DNA of 64,000 nt from Ceratopteris richardii (taxonomy: Eukaryota > Streptophyta > Polypodiopsida > Polypodiales > Pteridaceae), in the NCBI GenBank assembly GCA_020310875.1, contig CM035412.1, positions 132,033,374 through 132,097,373 of the forward strand. Direction: 5' to 3'. The notes beneath the pieces were generated by a model. The model had not been told where the DNA came from, made no database searches, and saw only the letters and a program-made list of their open reading frames with translations. The position numbers were made by a program, and so were the translations under genes. Each line of letters begins with the position of its first letter. Positions within the stretch are counted from its first letter, which is position 1. This document shows, piece by piece, positions 25,780-35,100 of this stretch.

Positions 25780-26632
25780 CCTATGAGCTTTTTCAAATTG
25801 GCAAGCTCCACATTTGTAAATCATATGTTGCTTGGTCACATTAAAAATCCCAAGCACACTTTGATCCCTGCAAATTTGCTTTAGAGTTCTCGTTCCTATG
25901 TGCCCTAGCCTCTTGTGCCATATTTCTAACTCAGATAGGGTTTGGTCTCTATAACTGAATAGTGCTATGTTCCTTGTGTCTTCAATTTCAACAGTAAACA
26001 ATCTACCTGACTTCTCACCTTTGGCTTTCCTTTTGAGTCCTTGTTGGGGGGTCTTCCACATATGTTCCATGCTTGGTGAACCTGACCTGTAGACCTTTCT
26101 CTACTATCTACCCAACCCTAATTAAATGTTTGGTTATGGTAGGCACATACAAAACTTTGCTCAAAAGCTTCATACTACCATCTGATGTCTTAACATTTCC
26201 AATTTGCTTGACTGAATGCTTGGTGTCATCACTTGTTTGTACCTCATGCTTTCCCTTTGGTTCTTCAAGATCAGATAAAAGTGCTACATTCCTTGCAACA
26301 TGATTTGAACAACCTGAGTCAATGTAAAAGAGATGCTCATCATCTTTACCTTGCTTGGATGTCATGTTCATAATGAGCAAAGAATCCTCTTGATCTTCAG
26401 TGTAGTTATTCAAGTCCCTTAAGCCTCTAAAGACTCCTTGATATTTGTTGTTGTTGTAGCCTTGATTGTAGTTGTGGTTGTAGTTGCCTCCACCATTGTT
26501 GTACGTGCCGCTTGTTTGTCCATAGCCTCCTCTATGGAAGCCTCTTCCTCTTTGGTTCCTTGTATTTTTGTAGCATTCTTCAGTAGTGTGGTTGTTGAGA
26601 CCACATATGTTACTTACCTCCTCTTCCCCTAC
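25780..26632 (-). mobile_element. Older copia element, 3' piece (gag knuckle, protease, pre-integrase)
   Basis: In minus-strand order: a zinc knuckle (C-G-L-N-N-H-T-T-E-E-C near 26,590), a Gly/Asn/Tyr-rich linker (26,420-26,560), copia retropepsin (FYIDSGCSNHV near 26,310, KVLYVPTITKHLI near 26,130) and the GAG-pre-integrase domain (LWHKRLGH-type block near 25,905, CGACQFEKAHR near 25,800). It is the direct continuation of the gag at 41,739-42,360: the same gag is split by the 15.1 kb gypsy insertion, and the base run CCTAC is present on both sides. Its own downstream part is lost where the other copia inserted at 25,779. The copy is broken. Confidence 0.85.
26628..26632. repeat. Target-site duplication CCTAC (left)
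   Basis: The five bases directly outside the TG of the left LTR equal the five bases outside the right LTR (41,734-41,738). Both lie in the gag of the older copia element. Confidence 0.93.
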
Positions 26633-26761
26633 TGTATAGGTCTTAAGCCCACAGAACAAATGATTATACGAGACTTTATTTTGTTCGAATCCCTCGGAAT
26701 CGGTCTACTTGACAATTATCGCACAATGGATTCTTCCTATGTCTATGCACTAGCACATATG

Positions 26762-26779
26762 TTCCCGGCAAACGCACCA
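26762..26779 (-). other. Primer-site-like motif inside LTR copy A
   Basis: The 18-base motif of the true primer site (38,212-38,229) recurs here inside the LTR. Two bases separate it from an LTR-like ending (...GCTAACA). The match with 38,377-38,394 in the other LTR shows it was already part of the LTR when this copy inserted. Confidence 0.8.
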
Positions 26780-27299
26780 AAATGTTAGCTTTTCTAAGTC
26801 CAAGGAAAAGTGCATACACGCAATAGTATTTTGCCCAATTTTCTTGATACTAGGTCAATTTTGGTTTCCCCTAAGCCCACAATTTCTCTCCTAAGTTTTG
26901 ATGGAGGAGTCGAAAAGATACATGCGTCAAGGGGTATCCAACTCTAGTGGTTGCCTCTCGCCCCCACTTTCCCTGCTCGCACCTTCCGAATCCACTTAGT
27001 TCCTAGTTCTCTTTTTCACTTGCTCTTCCCCACTTCCCTTTGCTCTTATTTCTTTTGCCCACACACTCTTGTCCTCCTATACTCAAGCTTACACACTGAA
27101 CTGCACACACACTACCTTTCCCTTCCTCTCATGCCCTCTTTCTCACTCCCTCACACCTGCTTTGCACACACACATTCACATACGCACTCTTACATGCATC
27201 CACATTCTGAAGCAAAACAAAGACCTTCATCCTTGACACGGATTGATCAAGCAACTTTTCATTCTTAGGATCAGCCATTGACTGATTCATCAATGTACA

Positions 27300-28860
27300 A
27301 AAGAAGAGGGGCCTAGGGACATGTATTCATAAACAAGGAGCCTTTGGTCTCCATCTGCACAATACCCAATCAGATTCACTAGATTAGGGTGGTGAAGAAG
27401 ACTCAGCATGAGAACCTCCACTAGAAACTCTCTGTTTCCTTGGAGACCATTCCTGTCAAGTTGCTTAACAACAATCTGTAATAGCCATGTTAAGCAAAAT
27501 GTGCCATATCAGTGAAAGCTGCAAAAAGACTCCAACCATACATTCCACAAAACATGGCTGCCTAAGATCAATACTTCGCAGAACATTCATCAGTAGCATC
27601 TTGGTCATAGGCCCTCGTAAATACACATTTAAAATACTCCAACGAAGTAAAAGCCATGTTTGGGGCGTGACTGAATGACTTCCTAAACATTCGTGTTAAG
27701 TTCATCAGTGCTCATTAGTAACTGTGCAAGGGAACTACATGCATTACAATATTCATGTGTAAGAAGATCAAACAACATGTAATGCACAAATCATATCAGG
27801 TTTAGAAGCATGCAAGCCATCATTTTATCATGTTCAGAACTAAAGAACTCGCAGAATGTACATACTAGCATCTTCAGTACCCACAAGTAATTACATGAAT
27901 GAACAACTTGCAGCAATACATTACGTGCAAGAGAATCAATTTGCATGCATTCCTTTCTAGTTACGATCCTGAATGTGCAAGGAAAATCCAATGCCACAAA
28001 CAAAATATACGAGTATAAAAATAGCAAGATGCTATCTCCTTTACATGTGAGGAACACGACCTATGAGGCATCATATGCAATGTTACGACAAATAATTAAA
28101 TTTAATGTTCATATATGTGTCCATTCACATTACAAACGGAGAGGACAAACAACCTACAAAGGATTCAAAAAGAACTAGAAACTCGAGTCCCATATATACA
28201 TGATTGCATACTGACAGGCAATAACACAATCTAATATGCCGTTAAAATCTTTATGGGAGAAAAATAGAATAATACATTTTTGTCTAGCGAACTAGCAAGG
28301 AGACCTTCAACCTCCAAAGATGGACAGAGTCCCTCACTAAGACAGAAAATCCAGTATAAATACATATGACATGATTGCCTGACTGGGGGGATGAATTATT
28401 ACTAGGTGGGTTATAGATCCAGAATTCATCCGCTGCACTTCTTTCCCTCTCAATGTATTTATACTTGAATATAGGGTGACCAGAAAAGAGACCGGCATCA
28501 AAAGAACTTTAAACACTTTAAACTGTGTAAAAAAAATCCCAATCTAAATTCCTCGAGGGAAATATGTTAAAAGAACTTGCCTGTCCAGTGCTCTCAAGTC
28601 GACCCTTATAGACGCGCCCAAGACCCCCTTCTCCAATGAGATAATCAGACCTGAAATGTTTAGTGGTAGCAGCAAGCTCACGAAATGTGAATGCGTTGAG
28701 CAGCAATATGCTGACTGCTATCTCTCAAGGGGTCCTGAGCTTCACCATTGTTAGTGACGTTCCCTGTAGTAGTAGCCCTTTTTCTTCCGGGTGTAACACA
28801 GCCGCTCTTTCCATCTATCGCTGTCTGCCAGCCTTCTCCTCCCAAAATGAAAAAAAAAAA
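27300..28860 (-). pseudogene. Receptor-like cytoplasmic kinase fragment (PBL/RLCK-VII type), copy A
   Basis: Two exons of a serine/threonine kinase like Arabidopsis PBL/PBS1 proteins. Exon 1 (28,581 to about 28,860) encodes an unstructured amino terminus (KRATTTGNVTNNG...), then the kinase start [13 protein letters not shown] and the glycine loop [11 protein letters not shown], ending at STGQ. Exon 2 (27,300-27,475) opens with [17 protein letters not shown], containing the ATP-binding Lys, and runs to [10 protein letters not shown]. The intron between (27,476-28,580) has GC at the donor and AG at the acceptor. The reading frame slips by one base just before FTFREL. All of the kinase after subdomain V, including the catalytic HRD and DFG motifs, is missing, so no kinase activity is possible. 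Parent proteins act in immune and receptor signalling at the plasma membrane. Confidence 0.87.
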
Positions 28861-29094
28861 CGCATTCCCCTCCACCTCTGTGTGTCCCTTTTACATGCCC
28901 CCCTCGTGCCTTTTCTGTAGCTGATTTTTCAGAACCGAGGGCTTCCCCCCCTTTTCCGTTTCTTCTCTGTCAGAACAAAAAGGGAAGCAAAAACAAAAAA
29001 CGGTCCCCTCCAGCCTCCTTTTTCGTTTTTTTTTTCGTCAGAGCTCCCTTTCGTACCCTGAAAAAAACAAAAAAGAAAACCTCCTCCTTTCCGT

Positions 29095-29683
29095 TGACAT
29101 AAGGGGACCAATCCAAAATTCGATCGAAGTGGACATTCTTGTCTATTTTGCCACCAAACCCTCCAGAGCTACTGAATCTCTTGAACTGAATTGTAAGCAC
29201 ATGTGACGCATCATGGATCTTGAACTGCTTGTGGGCTTTTACTTTTCTCCTACATTTACCGCAGAAATATTTGTTGTCACCATCAAGAATATCAATGGCA
29301 GTAAATCGCGCCAAGACCTTCAGTAAAGAATCTGCTTTTACTATATCCAAGCTTAGGTCAAGAAATGGATCATAGGTGTTTGCTGGATGGTTGCACACAG
29401 TGCATTTCACCTGACTTTGAAATTGCCCAGCAAAAATTCGTTGAATAAAATTTTTACGTGCACTTGATGGACCACCCACATGAGCATCCAGCGGGCAACA
29501 TTTCTGTAAGGCTTCAATCAGGTATCTCATGTATTCATGAGCATCTTCTTGTCTCCCCATGTGAAATGACCTCGAAATGCATCGCAAACTTTTTACGAGG
29601 TGATTCGGTGAAATAACCCTTCCTGGTGATGAAAGTGCCTGCTTCACATGGGTCTCAAGGGAGCACATAGCACAAAATCCCAT
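29095..29683 (-). pseudogene. Ubiquitin-specific protease fragment (UBP23/UBP36-like), copy A
   Basis: About 195 uninterrupted codons match the middle of a plant ubiquitin carboxyl-terminal hydrolase (peptidase C19): GFCAMCSLETHVKQAL, the QEDAHEYMRYLIEAL block, the zinc-ribbon pairs C-T-V-C and C-G-K-C, DPFLDLSLDI, and LTIQFKRF. It ends at DWSPYVN. The Cys box before it and the His box after it are missing, so it cannot remove ubiquitin. The open frame runs on for about 40 codons of Phe/Lys-rich low complexity (28,970-29,094) that is not part of the family. It joins the synaptotagmin-like fragment within a few bases at 29,684. Confidence 0.9.
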
Positions 29684-30052
29684 GAAGAGTTGGTGGTAAA
29701 TTGCCCAAAGTCAAACATTCGAACTCTACTGAATCAATTTTGTACTTTGCGCTATATTCATCAATCATCAGCTTTGTTGTCCCTTTAATTATTTTGCAAA
29801 TTGCCTTATTAAGATAAGGCAATAGCTCTCCAACAAACCCATTCAACCAATCAACCCTGTCATAATCAGGATTTTTCACCCAAAGTGTATTTTCGATAAA
29901 AGCTTCTGAATACTCTCAGAGTCCAGCTCTCCCAATGGTTTGATTATAGGTTCCTTCACTTCAGTCGACTGCCAGTAAATAAAGATGAAATAGCCGCAGA
30001 CAAGACCGCAAACAATACCAATGATTGGTAAAATCCCGTCGACAAACACCTG
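29684..30052 (-). pseudogene. Synaptotagmin-like fragment (SYT3-type, SMP start), copy A
   Basis: Encodes a hydrophobic membrane anchor (GILPIIGIVCGLVCGYFIFIYW, shown in part as ILPIIGIVCGLVCGYFIFI), a linker KEPIIKPLGELDSESIQKLL, and the start of the SMP lipid-transfer domain (LWVKNPDYDRVDWLN...YLNKAICKIIKG...IDSVEFECLTLGNLPPTLHG). This is the first-exon layout of plant synaptotagmins, which tether ER to plasma membrane. A small frame slip separates the linker from the SMP part. The rest of the SMP domain and both C2 domains are missing. It is joined straight to ubiquitin-protease sequence at 29,683. Confidence 0.87.
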
Positions 30053-30119
30053 AATCCATCACACACTATGCAAAAGGAATCTTGTCAGTGCAAAAAAACA
30101 ACCACTTATATGGTCTACA

Positions 30120-30134
30120 TACTCCCCTCTTCTT
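30120..30134 (-). other. Polypurine tract of the 15.1 kb gypsy element
   Basis: On the minus strand TAAGAAGAGGGGAGTA lies directly against the TGTAGACC start of the 3' LTR, as required for plus-strand priming. Confidence 0.85.
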
Positions 30135-31632
30135 ATTTGCGAAGTCGTCCTTGACAAGTCATTCTTGCTGCAATAATATCCAAACAACCATGAACATGTC
30201 AATTTACAATTGGTTCACATACCTTTTCATCGAGCCATCATTCCAAGTGGACCTGCACTCATTGAAGCTATTAGTGCTAAAAATCACTCATGAATACATA
30301 CAAATCAGTCACTTCCAAATGATTCAAGAACATGCACATATATGCATCTCCCATTCCAACATGCATCAAATTGCTCATGCATTCCATTACGAGGATCGTC
30401 TCAACCAAAATAACACATGCATACCATTCCATATTTTACAGATGCAACTATCATTGCGAAAAAACAGAACGGAAATACCGAAATAAACAAAAACAACTGA
30501 AATGAATTCAATCGGATATGCAACAATACCCAAAATGCGTACCCCATTATTGCATCTACTATTCGCTATGTACAATCATTCCATGACTAGACGTTCCCAA
30601 AGAATCCCCATCGTCGTCCTACAAAAATCATCGAAACTCGAATACAAGTCAAGACATACATCAGAACCCTAGAGTGTCCCACACACTAGAAAAACCCTCA
30701 GATAGAGCACGCAAGTTATAAAGCAATACCGTTACATTACCTCGCTAAAGCCTCATCCATAAATACATATAGAGTCTCCGTGCCTTCAAGAATGTTGATT
30801 CAAAGTGGGCTGATCTGTTGCAAGCCAACACATACCAATCACACAAAATAACGTTCCCTTCCAGGCGATCATCGCCCTCTCCTCTCTTTCTCTCCCCCTC
30901 AGGAGTGGGGAATAACTTCATATGAAAATTTTATATTCACACGTTGGCCTACATTGACACTGGATACGACTCGTGGACCTGACCACCCGATCAGGTTGAT
31001 TCCACCCATCTACCAATGCAATGCAGCGCGCAACACACAAACACATAATGCTAACACATAACATATATCAGCTAGCCCATAACGAAACTGGATACGGCTC
31101 ATGGTCGTGACTACCCAGCCACGATGGCTCCACCCACCTACCAACCCATTATGGCGCGTAGCTAAGCCACAATTACATACATCCCAAGCCTATGGCGAAA
31201 CTAGCTGCGGCATGTGGTCCCAACCACCCGGCGAGGATAAATCCACCCACCTACTAGCCCACCATAGCGCATTGGTACGATCACACAACACACTTTCTTT
31301 TTCTTTTCTTTTCTTTTCTTCGTTTTTCTTTTCATAGTTAGTTAGTTCACCCAAGTCCTGAGAATTAGGGAGAGGAAGAAATGGACTTTTCCCACTGTTC
31401 CCACACAGACATGCAAACATATACACTCTAGCCTTTGATAGATCAACCACCTCTTCACTTCATTCTCTCAATTACAGACACTACATATGTATTCATCGAG
31501 TTGACTTTTCACTTGGTAACTACAGCCAGCTATGCCTTAGTCCCTCGTATACCTATCCCTAGGTGTCCTAGAATGTGAGTCCCCGGAATGTCTCATGTAG
31601 CCTCACATCGTACTCGAATCCCGGCAACTTCT
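30135..31632 (-). other. 3' untranslated region of the 15.1 kb gypsy element
   Basis: About 1.5 kb between the polypurine tract and the accessory reading frame. It contains three diverged tandem units (described separately) and a T-rich patch (31,290-31,335). No convincing coding sequence is seen. Confidence 0.6.
30957..31285. repeat. Three diverged tandem units of about 113-128 bases
   Basis: Units begin near 30,957, 31,085 and 31,198. Each holds the order 'AACTGGATACGGCTC-TGG', 'GAC(T/C)ACCC', 'TCCACCCA(C/T)CTAC' and 'ATGGCGCG'. They differ at many positions, so the array is old relative to the LTRs. Confidence 0.75.
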
Positions 31633-31983
31633 CTAAGGCGAGTCAGGCTCAACTTCAAGAGCTCCGTCATCACTTCCAAGCGTTAGCACATCTGCCCAAG
31701 CCCATGTGATATCGTTTTCCTCATTAGGCATTTCCCTCAAAGGATCAAAATAGTAGTATTGATCTCCCGCCCATCCTACATGTCGAGCTAGGTATTCCTC
31801 AAAACACTCAATGTAAAATGCAACACCCAAATCCTGGTTTATAAAGCATACCAGCCAATGCGCTTCCTCAATATCGTATTCCGTCTCAAAGTCGTCGACA
31901 TCTATGTCCATGCGAGCGAACGTTTGGTCCGAGAAATATATCCTTAGCTCGTACAAGTAGAGTTGCGTTATCTGATCTGCCAT
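31633..31983 (-). CDS. Accessory acidic reading frame 3' of integrase, unknown function
   Basis: An open frame of 116 codons, starting 206 bases after the end of integrase and on the same strand. It is very acidic, with runs such as DIDVDDFETEYDIEE and LEVEPDSP, and rich in Tyr and Trp (YYYFDPLREM, WAWADVL). I see no signal peptide, membrane segment or zinc motif, so an envelope-type role is not supported. The place between integrase and the 3' LTR is where some plant gypsy elements carry extra ORFs. I do not recognise the protein. Confidence 0.5.
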   Translation of the reverse strand: MADQITQLYLYELRIYFSDQTFARMDIDVDDFETEYDIEEAHWLVCFINQDLGVAFYIECFEEYLARHVGWAGDQYYYFDPLREMPNEENDITWAWADVLTLGSDDGALEVEPDSP

Positions 31984-32189
31984 TTTGTTACTTAACTCCT
32001 AACAGTCTCTGCGAAACACAAGAAAAATAATTAGAAGTCCAAAGCTTCTAGAGCTAACAAGGAAGAATATTTATGACACACAAATCATAGCTTACATATG
32101 CGCATATATATATATAACTATACATGTATGTACAAGGAGTCTACTTCGTCATTTCGTTTGGGTCTCGTCTGGCTTCTCCTGTCCTAGTA

Positions 32190-35100
32190 TCACTTGAAAT
32201 ATGGTTTAACTCGAAGCGCGTTAACCTTCACGGGAGCATATTCTTCTCCTAAATCTTGAATTTGCATGGAACCATTGGAATTGAGTTCCACCACCTTAAA
32301 CGGTCCTGCCCATCTTGTCTGTAACTTCCCCGGGAATTTATAATATTTACTATCATATACTAGTACCAAATCCCCTTCTTGAATCACATAGGTCTTGAGA
32401 TTCTTATCATGCCTCTCCTTACGTCTCTTCTGAATAGCTTCCAAGCTTTGTTGTGCGATGAGTCTCTTTTCTTCCAGCTTGACCAGTTGTATGTACCTCT
32501 CCTTCAATGACTCTTTCTCGCCCAACCTGGCTTCGATGGCCACTCTTAATGTCGGAACTTCTTTTTCGATGGGAAAGATGGCTTCCTCGCCATATACTAG
32601 AGAGAACGGAGTGCTCTTTGTCGTCACTCGGTAAGATGTTCGATATGCCCACAAGGCTTCCAAAAGTCTCTCATCCCAGTCTCTCCTATGCACAACTACT
32701 GTCTTTGTCAGAATCTGTTCAAGAATTTTGTTGGTGACCTCCACTTGTCCATTTGCCCTTGGATAATATGGAGTGCTTTTTCTATGTTTGATCTTATATA
32801 ATTCCATTAATTCTTCGATCAGTTCGTTGACAAAATGTGTCCCCCTATCACTCACTATCTCCAACGGGCATCCGAATCGAGTGATAATTTGCTCATACAG
32901 AAATTTAGCAACATCAATAGCTCGATCAGTTTTCAGAGCTTTGGCTTCCACCCACTTGGTGACATAGTCAGTACAGACCAAGATATACCTATTGGATCTT
33001 CGTCATGAGGGAGGATCAATAGGCCCCATAAAATCAATTCCCCATTTCTCAAACGGCTTAAGAGCCAACACCGGCGTAAGAGGAGCAGCATGTGCTAATG
33101 TGGGTTTGCCCATTCGTTGGCATTTGTCACATTTCTTACAGTATGTATGCGAATCTTTGAACAGCGTTGGCCACCAATACCCAGCCAATAAAATCTTTCT
33201 TGCCGTCAGTTCACCAACAAAATGTCCACCGCAGGGTTCGTCATGCAAAGCCCTCAACACTAGATTTGCTTATTCTTCCTCGAGACACCTCCGATAAATG
33301 CTCTCATGAACAAAATATCGATAGAGTTGCCCCCCAATGATGCTATGGTGCTTCGCCCATGCTAGCAGTTTTTGCTTTTCTCTCTTGCTTGCTCCTGGCG
33401 GATATTTAGTAGTGCACAAGAAATTTACCAAGTCGGCATACCAAGGTATTTTAGCTTCAACCTGGAATAGATGCCCATCAGGAGCATCGTCGGGCACACC
33501 AGAGATTGGCTCCTCATTAACAATTCGAGATAAATGGTCAGCCAATATATGTGCTTTGCCTGGTCTGGTTACCACTGTGAACTGAAATTCTTGGAGAAGT
33601 AGCATCCACCTCATCAGTCGCCCTGACAATTCTGGTTTATTAATGATATACTTAAGGGCTTCATGATCCACATAAAACATGAAATGCTTTCCCATCAAGT
33701 AGTGCCGATACTTGTTCACCGCAAAGATCATCGATAGGCATTCCTTCTCCGTAGTCGTGTAGTTCCTCTCAGTGCTATTCAAATTGCGACTTGCATAGTA
33801 AATAGGATGGTCCAACTTCTTTTCGTCGGCTTGGCATAGTACTGCTCCAACCGCAGTATGAGAAGCGTCGGTATGTACATGAAATTCCTTCGTCCAGTCA
33901 GGTGCTACCAAAATCGGTGCATTTATTAACCTCTCTTTGATCGAGTCGAATGCAACTTGACACTCTCCAGTCCACTCATAGTGTTGGTCCTTCCTCAAAA
34001 GAGTCGTCAGTGGTGCCGCTATAGATGCAAAATTTAATATAAAACGTCGATAGTAATTTGCATGGCCCAAAAATCCTCTGAGTTGTCGCAAGTTTTGCGG
34101 AGGTGGAAGTTGTCCAATCTTTTCCACTTTATCCTCGTCAACCGCGATCCCTTTTTCAGAAATAACATGTCCCAAAAGCAATCCTCTTCGTACTCCAAAT
34201 GTACACTTTTCAGGATTTAATGCGATGCCTTTTTCGATGCTTCTTCTTAAAATTGCTTCGATCCTCTCCATCATGTTTTCATCGTCGCCTCTGATTGCAA
34301 AGTCATCGAGAAATATCTCCATCCAATCCTGCAGGTAGTCTTGATATGCAGCTATCATTGCTCTTTGGAATGTGGCCGGTGCATTGCATAACCCAAATGG
34401 CATCACCCGATAGGCATACGTACCCCATTCTGTCGTGAAAGTAGTTTTTGATTGATCCTCTTCATGAATTTGGATCTGGTTGTACCCACTGAAACCATCC
34501 AAAAATGAGTACAACTTATGGCCAGCCACTCTATCCAAGATTTGATCAGTGAATGGCAAGGGGAAATGATCCTTCTTTGTGCGCTAGTTCAACTTACGAT
34601 ACTCTATGCAAATACGGATTTTCTTATTTTTCTTCGGAACCACTACAATTGGTGATACCCATTCGCTGGATGCGATGGGATATATGAATCCTGCTTCCAA
34701 TAATTTGGTCAATTCCAGCTTGATCAATTCCGAATAGACTGGATTCGTTCGCTTGAGTCGTTGACATATTGGTCGTGTGCCTTCTTCCAAGTCTATATAA
34801 TGCTGGCAGATTCGGGGATCAATTCCTCTCAAATCACTGTATGACCATGCAAAGGCCTCGCTGAAATTTTTGAGTGTCAACTTAATACAATCTCGTACTT
34901 CATCTGATAGCTCTGACCCTACACTCAAGAACTTTTCTGGAAAAACTTCCCACTTTTCCAACTGAGCTTCTCGCGAATATTCCTTATTTCTCGCTAACAC
35001 TGTGATTGGAATATGCTCTCCGATCACACGTGCATGGTTGGCCAATAAATCATTGTCTTGTTCTCTTTCGATTGAATCTAATGTCTTTAATGCAACTTTT

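Larger units (their letters stand above)
26633..30119 (-). repeat. 3' LTR (copy A) of the 15.1 kb gypsy element
   Basis: About 3,487 bases. On the minus strand it begins TGTAGACCATATAAG at 30,119 and ends CCTATACA at 26,633. From its start it holds the synaptotagmin-like, ubiquitin-protease-like and kinase-like fragments (down to 27,300), then about 670 bases with no gene similarity that include G/A-rich text and a second primer-site-like motif (26,762-26,779). It lacks a 17-base segment present in copy B near 38,310. Confidence 0.93.

Noticed and set aside
26951-27268. Plus-strand 105-codon frame, present again at 38,566-38,883
   Set aside because: It is antisense to the LTR, rich in Ser/His/Leu from CT-rich sequence, and conserved only because the LTR is duplicated.
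28970-29094. Carboxyl end of the ubiquitin-protease frame (Phe/Lys-rich)
   Set aside because: Composition is that of T- and A-runs; it has no family similarity and lies beyond the point where homology ends.
30900-31290. CRISPR-like array
   Set aside because: Units are long, diverged and contiguous without spacers, and the context is plant nuclear.
31633-31983. Envelope-like protein
   Set aside because: No signal peptide, membrane segment or glycosylation pattern; only the position would support it.
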